From assembly GCF_002846395.1 (NCBI RefSeq), contig NZ_PJMU01000001.1:248001-312000 (forward strand): a stretch of 64,000 bases of DNA, read 5' to 3'. Below are positions 1-7,570 of this stretch, in pieces. Within the stretch, counting starts at the first letter, position 1, and each line of letters opens with the position of its first letter. The position numbers were made by a program, and so were the translations under genes. The notes beneath the pieces were generated by a model, which was not told the origin of the DNA, did no database searches, and saw only the letters and a program-made list of their open reading frames with translations. Origin of the DNA: Pontibacter ramchanderi. Lineage in GTDB: Bacteria; Bacteroidota; Bacteroidia; Cytophagales; Hymenobacteraceae.

Positions 1-79
1 GACAACGACACAGAACAGCTATTTTACTTTTTACTATTACTACTTCTATCGCTGGAAGCAGGCGGGATTTCTATGGTAA
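1..79 (+). CDS. Putative Phe/Tyr-rich leader peptide (attenuator)
   Basis: Read in the frame of bases 2-79, this short frame ends at TAA (77-79). Ten of eleven consecutive codons between 17 and 49 and just after are aromatic or nearly so: Y F T F Y Y Y Y F Y, then R W. Base 1 is G, so an ATG could straddle the window edge and give a peptide of about 26 residues. It is followed by a terminator hairpin (105-136) and then by genes for Phe/Tyr biosynthesis. That is the layout of ribosome-stalling attenuators such as pheL of enterobacteria. The start codon lies outside the window and was not seen. Function is inferred from composition and position. Confidence 0.6.
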   Translation, partial: TTTQNSYFTFYYYYFYRWKQAGFLW

Positions 80-104
80 AAAGCAAGATTTGTTTTGCAC
101 TTAC

Positions 105-136
105 AAAGAGTCCCCTTCCGGAGGACTCTTTTTTTA
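105..136 (+). terminator. Rho-independent terminator, probable attenuator of the aromatic operon
   Basis: A 9-bp perfect stem (105-113 with 123-131) is followed by a T run. A competing pairing is visible: GGAAG (54-58) with CTTCC (115-119), and GGGA (64-67) with TCCC (111-114). The left side of this pairing lies just after the aromatic codons of the leader frame. A ribosome stalled on those codons would leave it free to block the terminator. A ribosome that finishes the leader would cover it. The mechanism is inferred. Confidence 0.7.
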
Positions 137-170
137 TTTAAAGCATTTTAAAAGCACCTAAAAAAGTCAG

Positions 171-1346
171 ATGGTGAACATAGCGGACAGATACGGGGAT
201 GTGCAGGAGTACTACTTCTCACAAAAGTTGCAGGAGGCTGCCAAGCTCAACGCAACCGGCAAAAGCATTATCAACCTGGGTATTGGCAGCCCCGATATGG
301 CCCCGCCCCGGCAGGCAGTAGAAGCACTGTGTACGGCTGCGCAACATGCCAGTGCACATGGTTACCAGAGTTACAAAGGGACACCGGCGCTCCGGCAGGC
401 CTTCAGCGACTGGTACGCTGCCTATTACGCTGTTTCGCTGGATCCGGAAACAGAAGTGCTGCCGCTGATGGGCTCGAAGGAGGGCATCACCTATATTTCC
501 AATGCCTACCTGAATGCAGGGGATGAGGTGCTGGTGCCAAATCCGGGCTACCCGGCTTATGCCGCTGCTACCAAAGTGGCCGGTGGGGTGGTGCGGCACT
601 ACGACCTGCGGGAAGAGACAGGCTGGCTGCCTGACCTGGAGGATCTGCAGCAACAGGACCTGAGCAAGGTAAAGCTGATGTGGGTGAACTACCCGCACAT
701 GCCCACCGGAGCGAAGGCGACGAAAACAGCACTGGCTCTTCTCGTGGACTTCGCCGAGCGCCACGACATACTGCTCTGTCACGACAACCCCTACAGCTTT
801 ATCCTGAACGATAAGCCTGAGAGCATCCTGTCAGTGAAGGGAGTGTCGGCGCATGTGCTGGAGCTGAACTCGCTGAGCAAATCGCACAACATGGCCGGTT
901 GGCGGGTCGGTGTGCTGTTCGGGCATCCACAGCACATCTCCAATGTACTGGTCGCCAAAAGCAATGTCGATTCCGGTATGTTCTTAGGCATACAGCAGGC
1001 TGCTATCGAGGCGTTAAGACAACCGCAAGACTGGTTCGACGAGCTGAACGCTCGCTACGCGGAGCGGCGGGAGCTGGTCTGGCAGCTAATGGATATGCTG
1101 GGTTGCAGGTATAGCACAGCGCAGGCAGGCTTGTTTGTGTGGGGACGTGCGCCGGAGGGCGTAGAAGTGGGGCAACTGGTAGATCAGCTCCTTTACGAGG
1201 CCGGGATCTTTATCACGCCCGGTTTTATTTTCGGATCTAACGGGCAGCGCTACATCCGGGTATCGCTGTGCGCCAACACAACTCAACTGCAAACAGCCCT
1301 GGAAAGAATCAAAGCATTTAAAAATACTAAAATCAAAACAACATGA
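171..1346 (+). CDS. PLP-dependent class I/II aminotransferase, probable aromatic aminotransferase
   Basis: This is a 391-residue fold-type I aminotransferase. The PLP Schiff-base lysine is K237 in SLSKSHNMAGWR. The cofactor-contacting residues N173 (VNYPHMPTG) and D205/Y208 (HDNPY) are present, and the substrate-carboxylate arginine is probably in the C-terminal IRVSLC. The ATG at 171 lies 35 bp after the attenuator terminator. The stop overlaps the next start as ATGA (1343-1346), so it is translationally coupled to the TyrA/DAHP synthase fusion. In this context it most likely transaminates phenylpyruvate and 4-hydroxyphenylpyruvate to Phe and Tyr. Sequence alone does not exclude an aspartate or broad-range enzyme. 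Confidence 0.85.
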   Translation: MVNIADRYGDVQEYYFSQKLQEAAKLNATGKSIINLGIGSPDMAPPRQAVEALCTAAQHASAHGYQSYKGTPALRQAFSDWYAAYYAVSLDPETEVLPLMGSKEGITYISNAYLNAGDEVLVPNPGYPAYAAATKVAGGVVRHYDLREETGWLPDLEDLQQQDLSKVKLMWVNYPHMPTGAKATKTALALLVDFAERHDILLCHDNPYSFILNDKPESILSVKGVSAHVLELNSLSKSHNMAGWRVGVLFGHPQHISNVLVAKSNVDSGMFLGIQQAAIEALRQPQDWFDELNARYAERRELVWQLMDMLGCRYSTAQAGLFVWGRAPEGVEVGQLVDQLLYEAGIFITPGFIFGSNGQRYIRVSLCANTTQLQTALERIKAFKNTKIKTT

Positions 1347-3322
1347 TCGTAGGCGTAATAGGTATCGGACTGATCGGGGGATCCATGGCCATGGACCTTA
1401 GGCAACGTGGTGTTGCCACCAAAGTAATCGGCTCAGACAATAACCCGGAGCACATCCGGCTGGCGAAAAGTGCCGGCATTATACAGGAAGAAGCCAGTCT
1501 CGAAGAGCTGGCCGGCAGCTGTGATCTGATCATTGTCGCCACACCCGTGGATGTGTCGCCGGGCATCGTGCTGGCACTTTTGGATCAGGTAAGGGATGGC
1601 GCGGTGGTGCTGGACGTGGGCTCCACAAAAGAGCAGATTTGCCAGACTGTTGCGAGCCATCCACGCAGACAGCAGTTTGTGGCCTGCCACCCCATAGCGG
1701 GCACTGAAAACACCGGTCCCGCAGCGGCGCACCACAAACTCTTCGACCAGAAAGTGAACATCATTTGCAATGCGGAAGCCTCTGGCGCTGCAGCCCTGCA
1801 GCAGGCGGAGGCTATGTTTGGTGCGCTTAAAATGCATACGGTACACATGGAGGCCCGGGAACATGACCGCCACATTGCCTTTGTTTCGCACTTATCCCAC
1901 ATCACTTCCTTTGCCCTCGGCCTCACCGTACTGAAGATCGAAAAGGACGAGAAAAGCATATTTAATATGGCCGGCAGTGGTTTTGCCTCCACTGTGCGAC
2001 TGGCCAAAAGCTCACCGGATATGTGGGCGCCCATCTTCAGTCAGAATGCAGGGCATGTTTCGGCGGCGCTCGATGCTTACATCGAACAGCTGTTGCTCTT
2101 CAAGGAAACGATCGACGAGGGGCTCAGTTCTGAAACCTACGACATGATCTCGACCGCCAACCAGATCAGCCGCATACTGGACGGCATCGAACTCAAGAAC
2201 CGGCAGAAGCCATTCGTACCCCCACACACCAGCAGCGACAAACTGGAGATTGCCCCGATCAGCACCTGGCTGCCCGATCTGCAGCGGCCCTTGGTGATCA
2301 GCGGTCCCTGCAGTGCTGAAACAGAGGAGCAGGTGATGGAAACCTGCCGGCAATTAGCGGCAACCGGCAAGGTGGATGTGCTGCGTGCCGGTATCTGGAA
2401 ACCCCGTACAAGACCGAATAATTTTGAGGGCATCGGGACCATTGGGCTGGAGTGGCTGCGCAAAGCGAAGGAAGCCACCGGTATGAAAATAGCCGTAGAG
2501 GTAGCCAACAGGCAACACGTGGAAGAAGCGCTGAAGTATGGGGTAGACATTCTCTGGATAGGAGCACGCACGACAGTCAACCCTTTTTCGGTGCAGGAAA
2601 TTGCCGATGCGCTGCAAGGTATAGACGTACCGGTGCTGGTAAAGAACCCGATCAACGCCGATCTGGAGCTGTGGATCGGAGCGCTGGAGCGGTTGAGCGG
2701 GGCAGGCATCACCAAACTGGGTGCCATTCACCGGGGCTTTGCCAAGTATGGCGAAACCAAATTTCGCAACGCACCGCAGTGGCAGCTCCCCATCGAGCTG
2801 AAAAGGCGCATGCCCGACCTGCCTATGATCTGCGACCCAAGCCACATCTGCGGCAACCGGGAATTGCTGGCCGAAATTTCGCAGCAGGCCATGGACCTAA
2901 ACTATACCGGCCTGATGCTGGAAAGCCATATAGACCCCGACAAAGCCTGGAGCGACGCCAAACAGCAGGTGACGCCGGAGCGCCTGGCCGAGATCATTGA
3001 CGGGCTGGTGCTTCGGAACGGGTATGGCGGTAAAGTGGCCGTGGACGACACCTTGCAGGAGCTCCGCAGTCAGGTCGACCAGTTCGACAGCGAACTGTTT
3101 ACGCTGCTGTCCCAAAGGATGCAGGTAGTGGAGCACATCGGGCGGTATAAGAAAGAAAACAAACTGACCATCCTGCAGGCCTCCCGTTGGAACGAGGTGT
3201 TGGAGAAATCTTTCAAACGGGGTGAACAGTTGGGCCTCAGCCGCGATTTTATCGAGAGGTATCTCAAGGCCGTGCACCAGGAGTCGATCAACCACCAAAG
3301 CGCCATTATGAATGCGCGGTAA
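1343..3322 (+). CDS. Trifunctional prephenate dehydrogenase / DAHP synthase / type II chorismate mutase fusion
   Basis: This single 659-residue frame carries three domains. Residues 1 to about 285 are a TyrA-type prephenate dehydrogenase with the NAD-binding GIGLIGGS (7-14) and CHPIAG (115-120). Residues about 305-560 are a DAHP synthase with ISGPCSAE (319-326), KPRTRPNNF and CDPSHICG. Residues about 572-655 are an AroQ-type chorismate mutase (LQELRSQVDQFD, then RMQVVEHIGRYK). DAHP synthase-chorismate mutase fusions are known in Bacteroidota, where TyrA is usually a separate gene. Here the linker (about 285-305) has no stop and no methionine, so the fusion looks genuine. It would catalyse the first step of the shikimate pathway and two steps towards Tyr. 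Each domain call is firm. Confidence 0.9.
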   Translation: MIVGVIGIGLIGGSMAMDLRQRGVATKVIGSDNNPEHIRLAKSAGIIQEEASLEELAGSCDLIIVATPVDVSPGIVLALLDQVRDGAVVLDVGSTKEQICQTVASHPRRQQFVACHPIAGTENTGPAAAHHKLFDQKVNIICNAEASGAAALQQAEAMFGALKMHTVHMEAREHDRHIAFVSHLSHITSFALGLTVLKIEKDEKSIFNMAGSGFASTVRLAKSSPDMWAPIFSQNAGHVSAALDAYIEQLLLFKETIDEGLSSETYDMISTANQISRILDGIELKNRQKPFVPPHTSSDKLEIAPISTWLPDLQRPLVISGPCSAETEEQVMETCRQLAATGKVDVLRAGIWKPRTRPNNFEGIGTIGLEWLRKAKEATGMKIAVEVANRQHVEEALKYGVDILWIGARTTVNPFSVQEIADALQGIDVPVLVKNPINADLELWIGALERLSGAGITKLGAIHRGFAKYGETKFRNAPQWQLPIELKRRMPDLPMICDPSHICGNRELLAEISQQAMDLNYTGLMLESHIDPDKAWSDAKQQVTPERLAEIIDGLVLRNGYGGKVAVDDTLQELRSQVDQFDSELFTLLSQRMQVVEHIGRYKKENKLTILQASRWNEVLEKSFKRGEQLGLSRDFIERYLKAVHQESINHQSAIMNAR

Positions 3323-3350
3323 GACACAGGACTATGCGATGTTAGATCTT

Positions 3351-3427
3351 TTTTCATTCTGAAAGGAGCTTGGTTAAAGGGAGGTTATGCCTTTACTATT
3401 GGATACATAGATCCTTACAGGATGAGA
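3351..3427. repeat. Intergenic inverted-repeat element, family A (diverged copy)
   Basis: The left end TCATTCTGAAAGGAGCTTGG and the right end GATCCTTACAGGATGA are imperfect inverted repeats enclosing about 40 bp with a GGTTATGCC core. The same architecture occurs at 13506-13594 and 14090-14173, with half copies at 10699 and 13946. Confidence 0.7.
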
Positions 3428-3446
3428 TAAGAGGAAACTATGAAGC

Positions 3447-3492
3447 AAAAAAAGGGATCGAGGCGACTTGTTAAGGCCTCAATCCCTTTTTT
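3447..3492. terminator. Bidirectional terminator between the aromatic and cys operons
   Basis: The stem GGGATcGAGGC / GCCTCaATCCC is flanked by an A run on the left and a T run on the right. It can therefore end transcription from both convergent operons. Confidence 0.85.
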
Positions 3493-3509
3493 GCATTTGA
3501 GAAGGTATA

Positions 3510-4757
3510 CTACTTGATCAAACCGACACCAACTGTCGAATTGGTTTGCTCATCGATTACGATAAAAGCTCCGTTGGCTTTGTTTTCGGCAAAGGAGTCA
3601 TAGAACAGCTCTTTAGCCGTTCTTAGCTGCACATCGGCAATTTCATTGAGCTTCAGTTCTGCTACTTCAGTGTCGGTTCCTAAGGTCACGACATCTACTA
3701 AATTGGAGAGTGCACTTACTTTGGCTTTGGCTGTATTCACGCCGTGCTGCAACAGGTAAGTTCCGCCAACGCGCAGCGGTTTCTTGTCCATCCAGCAAAT
3801 GGTGGCGTCCAGTTGGCGGCCTTGCTGTGGCAGTTGGCTGATCGGCACGATCATGTCGCCGCGGCTGATGTCCACGTCATCCTGCAGCAGTAGGCTTATG
3901 GATTCTTTGGCCTGGGCTGCTTCTATTTCACGACCAAATTTCTCGATGCGGGCGATCGTGGTTTCCTGTCCGCTGGGCAGCACCATAATACGCTCACCTT
4001 TGCGCAGCAGCCCGCTGGCTACTTTGCCTGCATAGGCCCTGTAATCGTGAAATTCTTCTGACTTTGGCCGCACCACATACTGCACCGGGAAACGCCCTGC
4101 TTCTTCGGACAGGTGCTGCTCCAGTGGCACATTCTCCAGTAAGGTCAGCAGCGGAGCCGCAGTATACCAGGGCATGTGCTCAGAAGTTTTCACCAGGTTC
4201 TCTCCGTACAGCGATGACACGGGTATAAAGCTGATCTCCTGTCCCGGAAAACGCACCTTTTCTGCAAAGGCCAGGAATTCGGCTTTGATTTCCTCGAAAG
4301 TCGTCTCCGCATAGCCCACCAGATCCATTTTGTTCACACACACCACCACGTTGGGTATGCGCAACAGGCAGGAGATGTAAAAGTGACGGAAGGTCTGCTC
4401 CACCACACCGTTGCGGGCATCGACCAGGATCATGGAGACATTGGCATTGGAGGCGCCCGTTACCATGTTGCGGGTATACTCAAAGTGGCCCGGCGTATCG
4501 GCGATGATAAATTTGCGCTTGGGCGTGGAGAAGTATATGTGGGCCACGTCGATCGTGATGCCCTGCTCGCGCTCGGCGATCAGGCCGTCAGTCAGCAGCG
4601 AGAGATCCACATAGTCCAGGCCTTTCTTTTTGCTGCTGGCCATGATGGCTTCCAGCTTGTCGGTGGTGATCGAGTTGGTCTCGAACAGGAGGCGGCCGAT
4701 CAGGGTACTTTTCCCATCATCCACACTGCCTGCGGTTGCTATTTTTAGAACGTCCAT
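3510..4757 (-). CDS. cysN: Sulfate adenylyltransferase subunit 1 (GTPase)
   Basis: CysN is the regulatory GTPase of ATP sulfurylase. GTP hydrolysis drives formation of APS from ATP and sulfate by CysD. The 415-residue protein has the G1 loop GSVDDGKST (residues 10-18), the G3 motif DTPGHFEY, the G4 motif NKMDLV, and EF-Tu-like beta-barrel domains in its second half. Length is normal for CysN without a fused APS kinase. It is the last gene of DUF2061-cysH-cysD-cysN, with 3 bp between cysD and cysN. No cysC (APS kinase) gene is present, which agrees with an APS-type reductase in this operon. Confidence 0.95.
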   Translation of the reverse strand: MDVLKIATAGSVDDGKSTLIGRLLFETNSITTDKLEAIMASSKKKGLDYVDLSLLTDGLIAEREQGITIDVAHIYFSTPKRKFIIADTPGHFEYTRNMVTGASNANVSMILVDARNGVVEQTFRHFYISCLLRIPNVVVCVNKMDLVGYAETTFEEIKAEFLAFAEKVRFPGQEISFIPVSSLYGENLVKTSEHMPWYTAAPLLTLLENVPLEQHLSEEAGRFPVQYVVRPKSEEFHDYRAYAGKVASGLLRKGERIMVLPSGQETTIARIEKFGREIEAAQAKESISLLLQDDVDISRGDMIVPISQLPQQGRQLDATICWMDKKPLRVGGTYLLQHGVNTAKAKVSALSNLVDVVTLGTDTEVAELKLNEIADVQLRTAKELFYDSFAENKANGAFIVIDEQTNSTVGVGLIK

Positions 4758-4760
4758 ACC

Positions 4761-5666
4761 TTAAAAATATCCTGATTGCTTTCTTTTTTCCATCGCCGCC
4801 TCCGAACGCTTGTCGTCAATGCGGGCACCACGTTCTGATACCGTCGCACTCAGTATCTCCCCGATAATGTCTTCGATCGCCACGGCCTTTGACTCTACCG
4901 CAGCGGTGCAGGTCATGTCGCCCACTGTACGGAAACGTACCGTGCGGGTGCTCACCAACTCGTCCTCCGATACCGTTATGAAACTGGAGTAGGGGAGGAT
5001 CTGTCCGTCCCGCTCAAAGGTCTCCCGCTCGTGTGCGTAGTAAATGGAAGGTATAGCCAGTTGCTCTTCTTTGATGTAGTTCCATACGTCCAGCTCCGTC
5101 CAGTTGCTGATCGGGAAAACACGCACGTTCTCGCCCAGGCTGATGCGGCCGTTGAGCATGTCGAACAGCTCGGGGCGCTGCTTCTTGGCATCCCACTGAC
5201 CGAAGTCGTTACGCACCGAGAAGATCCGCTCTTTGGCGCGGGCTTTTTCTTCGTCGCGGCGGGCGCCTCCGATGCAGGCGTCAAAGCCAAATTCTTCGAT
5301 CGCATCCAGCAGTGTCACGGTCTGCAGCACATTCCGGCTGGCATACTTGCCAGTTTCTTCCACCACCTTTTTCTGGTCGATGCTGTCCTGTACGTAGCGC
5401 ACGATCAGCTCCAGGCCCAGTTCTGCTACCAGTTCATCCCGGAATTGGATGGTCTCTTCGAAATTATGCCCCGTGTCGACGTGCAGCAGGGGGAAGGGTA
5501 TTTTGCCCGGATAAAAAGCTTTCTGGGCCAGCCTAACGAGGGTGATCGAGTCTTTTCCGCCCGAGAACAACAGCACAGGTTTTTCGAACTGTGCGGCCAC
5601 TTCCCGGATAATATAAATCGCCTCGTCCTCTAATTCTCTGGGAAATACAGCAGGGTGTATAGCCAT
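4761..5666 (-). CDS. cysD: Sulfate adenylyltransferase subunit 2
   Basis: CysD is the catalytic subunit of ATP sulfurylase. It belongs to the PP-loop superfamily, with SGGKDS near the N terminus and HVDTGHNF following. The start at 5666 gives 301 residues, close to the E. coli length, and lies 1 bp after the cysH stop. A second ATG at 5696 would add ten residues and overlap cysH by 29 bp. A still longer frame to 5792 overlaps the conserved cysH C terminus and reads low-complexity Pro/Gly/Arg sequence, so it was not used. It acts with CysN to make APS. Confidence 0.93.
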   Translation of the reverse strand: MAIHPAVFPRELEDEAIYIIREVAAQFEKPVLLFSGGKDSITLVRLAQKAFYPGKIPFPLLHVDTGHNFEETIQFRDELVAELGLELIVRYVQDSIDQKKVVEETGKYASRNVLQTVTLLDAIEEFGFDACIGGARRDEEKARAKERIFSVRNDFGQWDAKKQRPELFDMLNGRISLGENVRVFPISNWTELDVWNYIKEEQLAIPSIYYAHERETFERDGQILPYSSFITVSEDELVSTRTVRFRTVGDMTCTAAVESKAVAIEDIIGEILSATVSERGARIDDKRSEAAMEKRKQSGYF

Positions 5667-5667
5667 G

Positions 5668-6390
5668 TCAATTTTGTTTAGATGAATAATTTGCATGAAG
5701 TCCGCACTCTTTCTGGGTTTGCTCCCACCACCACCTGCCGGCCCGCGGCTCTTCGCCCGGAAGGATGGCCCGGGTGCATGGGGCACAGCCAATGCTTACA
5801 AATCCCTGATCGTGCAGTTTGTTATAGGGTACCTGGTTGTCGTGCAGGTAGGCGATCATCTCGTCGTAGGTCCAGTTGATGATCGGGTTGAATTTGATGA
5901 CCTGGAAGGCCTCGTCCCACTCCAACAGACTGAAGCTGCTGCGGTTGGCGCTCTGTCCGGACCGAAGTCCGGTTACCCACACGTCCACGTGCTGCAGGGC
6001 TCTCGTCAGGGGCAGTACCTTGCGCACATGGCAGCAGGCTTTGCGGTTTTCGACAGAGTCATAAAAGCCGTTCACGCCATTTCGGGTGATCAGCCCTTCC
6101 ACATCGGCGGCCTCCGGAAAGAAGGGTTCTATTTTGCTTTTGTATTTGTATTCGGTATCGGCCCACAAGGTATAGGTCTCCTGGAACAGGCGCCCTGTGT
6201 CGAGCGAGAAGATCCGGATGGGCAGTTTTTGGGAGAAGACGGCGTGCGTGATCACCTGGTCTTCCTGGCCCAATGCCGTTGAGAAGGCGACCCTGCCAGG
6301 GAATTTGTTGGCTACCCAGGCCAGTGCCTCAGCCAGCGGCAGATTGCTTATTTCCTCAAGCAGAGACGGGAGTTGGTCTTTCAAGTTCAT
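5668..6390 (-). CDS. cysH: Adenylyl-sulfate (APS) reductase, thioredoxin-dependent
   Basis: CysH reduces adenylylated sulfate to sulfite using thioredoxin. The start at 6390 gives 240 residues. The protein has CC at 119-120 (KACCHVRKVLPL), C202-x2-C205 (GCAPCTR) and the catalytic Cys229 in KECGLH. The paired cysteines that bind a [4Fe-4S] cluster mark the APS-specific class (EC 1.8.4.10) and not the cluster-free PAPS class, from family knowledge. The start overlaps the end of the upstream DUF2061 gene by 35 bp, so the two genes are probably coupled. An extension to 6438 is possible but adds a poorly conserved stretch. Confidence 0.92.
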   Translation of the reverse strand: MNLKDQLPSLLEEISNLPLAEALAWVANKFPGRVAFSTALGQEDQVITHAVFSQKLPIRIFSLDTGRLFQETYTLWADTEYKYKSKIEPFFPEAADVEGLITRNGVNGFYDSVENRKACCHVRKVLPLTRALQHVDVWVTGLRSGQSANRSSFSLLEWDEAFQVIKFNPIINWTYDEMIAYLHDNQVPYNKLHDQGFVSIGCAPCTRAILPGEEPRAGRWWWEQTQKECGLHANYSSKQN

Positions 6391-6649
6391 GGGTATCTTT
6401 TTTAACAGTGAATCGTTCCCAGACGCGCTCGTGCACATAATAGAGCAGAATCTTGCTGAACACTTCGATGGTACCGATCGAGAAAGCCATTTTCAGCTCG
6501 CCCGTGATGAGGTATGAGATAACGATGGTATCGAAGGTGCCCAGCACCCGCCAGGACACCGCCTTGGCAATGCTCTTAAACTTGCTGTCCTTCTGCTGGG
6601 GACGGCGTTTTTTGCTGAAAGCTTTCTGTAAGGGTCGATCTAGTAGCAT
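6356..6649 (-). CDS. DUF2061 small membrane protein
   Basis: This is a 97-residue protein with the DUF2061 signature: KAVSWRVLGTFDT, then ISYLITGE and a second hydrophobic segment ending in LLYYVHERVWERF. Two membrane segments are predicted by eye. DUF2061 genes commonly accompany cysteine/sulfate assimilation operons in Bacteroidota, but the molecular role is unknown. It is first in the cys operon, and its 3' end overlaps the cysH start by 35 bp. The ATG at 6649 was chosen over a frame start at 6679, because the extra residues fall in the promoter region. Confidence 0.85.
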   Translation of the reverse strand: MLLDRPLQKAFSKKRRPQQKDSKFKSIAKAVSWRVLGTFDTIVISYLITGELKMAFSIGTIEVFSKILLYYVHERVWERFTVKKDTHELERPTPVSA

Positions 6650-6680
6650 AGTTCTGCTTTGAGCGCTAAAACTACACAAA

Positions 6681-6700
6681 ACCTACCAACTAAGTAGGGT
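6681..6700. promoter_or_regulatory. Putative operator of the cys operon (Rrf2/CysR-type site)
   Basis: The inverted repeat CCTAC-N7-GTAGG lies 32-51 bp upstream of the DUF2061 start. It sits where a -33/-7 promoter reading leftward would be (TAGGTTTT follows it on the minus strand). The adjacent gene encodes an Rrf2-family regulator, a class that binds inverted repeats of this kind. Assignment is inferred. Confidence 0.45.
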
Positions 6701-6759
6701 AATTTGCCAAAAAAAATCAGTAATCAGCTATATTTAATATTTAACTGCCTGTACATTAG

Positions 6760-7176
6760 TTATTTGCGGCCTATCAGGTCGGCAAGTGTTTTGTTTTCGA
6801 CAATACTCAGGGTATGATCACGTACCTGGCACATGATCAGGTGCATGTTACAGGTAGCTTCGTCGGGACAGTCGCCGCATTTCTCGTAGAAGTTGAGGCT
6901 CACGCAGGGTAGCCAGGCAATGGGGCCATTGAGCAGACGAATGACTTTAGCCATTGTTATCTCTTCTGGCTTTTTGATAAGGTAGTAGCCGCCGCCCTTC
7001 CCTTTTTTGCTGCCCAGTATACCTGCTTTCTTCAGCTCCAGCAGAATATTCTCAAGAAACTTATGCGAAATACGCTTGCTGGCTGCGATCTCCTGGATGA
7101 GCACCGCGCCCTTGTCCTGGTTTTCGGCCAGGTATGTGAGGGCATGGAAAGCATACTTTGTCTTTTTGGACAACAT
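6760..7176 (-). CDS. Rrf2-family transcriptional regulator, probable cysteine/sulfur regulator
   Basis: This is a 138-residue Rrf2 protein. The N-terminal winged helix begins MLSKKTKYAFHALTYLAE and includes KRISHKFLENILLELKKAG and GKGGGYYL. The C-terminal half has several cysteines (PCVSLNFYEKCGDCPDE, then CNMH and IMCQV), placed as in members that bind an Fe-S cluster or sense thiols. It lies directly upstream of the DUF2061-cysHDN operon on the same strand, with the putative operator between them. This context points to control of sulfur assimilation. It could also be an IscR-like regulator, but no isc or suf genes are nearby. Confidence 0.85.
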   Translation of the reverse strand: MLSKKTKYAFHALTYLAENQDKGAVLIQEIAASKRISHKFLENILLELKKAGILGSKKGKGGGYYLIKKPEEITMAKVIRLLNGPIAWLPCVSLNFYEKCGDCPDEATCNMHLIMCQVRDHTLSIVENKTLADLIGRK

Positions 7177-7185
7177 GGGTGTGTA

Positions 7186-7199
7186 CTATTTAAAAATAG
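7186..7199. promoter_or_regulatory. Palindrome upstream of the Rrf2 gene, possible autoregulatory site
   Basis: CTATTT-N2-AAATAG is a perfect inverted repeat starting 10 bp upstream of the Rrf2 ATG. Its function is guessed from position. Confidence 0.3.
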
Positions 7200-7367
7200 G
7201 AGGTATAGTCTCCAGAACAAGATCCGGTGAAGGATACAAAATTAACAAATTTTCCTTCAGGAACCCGATACTGGTTCAGGGGCATGTGCTATACCTGGTT
7301 AAGGTATGGGCGCTCCAATGAACGCAGGGGGTATAAAAGTCAACTGGCTGAAACTTTTTTAAAATTA

Positions 7368-7400
7368 TTTGTGTATATACAATAAATGTACATACATTTG
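7368..7400 (+). promoter_or_regulatory. Bacteroidota-type promoter for the quinone detoxification pair
   Basis: TTTG (7368-7371) and TACATTTG (7393-7400) are separated by 21 bp, matching the TTTG / TAnnTTTG consensus of the Bacteroidota primary sigma factor. Transcription would start around 7407, leaving a leader of about 160 nt before the gene at 7571. Confidence 0.65.
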
Positions 7401-7404
7401 TATT

Positions 7405-7570
7405 GCTTTAGAAAGAGGGTGATATGGTCCGGACACACAAGCTACCGGATATAGCGTATACCTAAGCGTAGGAGCTTGATGGTGAAGGTGTTAGATGTCT
7501 AACTCGATCCGTCTCAGTTCCGGACACAGTCTTTTTCTAAATAATAGGCAGTACAGTTAAGCTACAGCTC
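7405..7570 (+). other. Long 5' leader with direct repeats and hairpins
   Basis: The stretch 7177-7570 holds no gene. Its transcribed part contains the 10-bp direct repeat TCCGGACACA at 7428-7437 and 7519-7528. A hairpin with arms AAGCTAC and GTAGgAGCTT lies inside it, and so does a GTTAGA/TCTAAC hairpin. I do not recognise a known riboswitch class. It may be a regulatory leader or a small insertion flanked by a duplicated target. Confidence 0.35.

Noticed and set aside
5667..5792. N-terminal extension of cysD
   Set aside because: It overlaps the conserved KECGLH end of cysH and reads Pro/Gly/Arg-rich sequence. The start at 5666 gives the family length.
7411..7535. Known riboswitch (SAM, TPP or cobalamin)
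   Set aside because: None of the core motifs of these classes could be matched. Only direct repeats and simple hairpins are seen.
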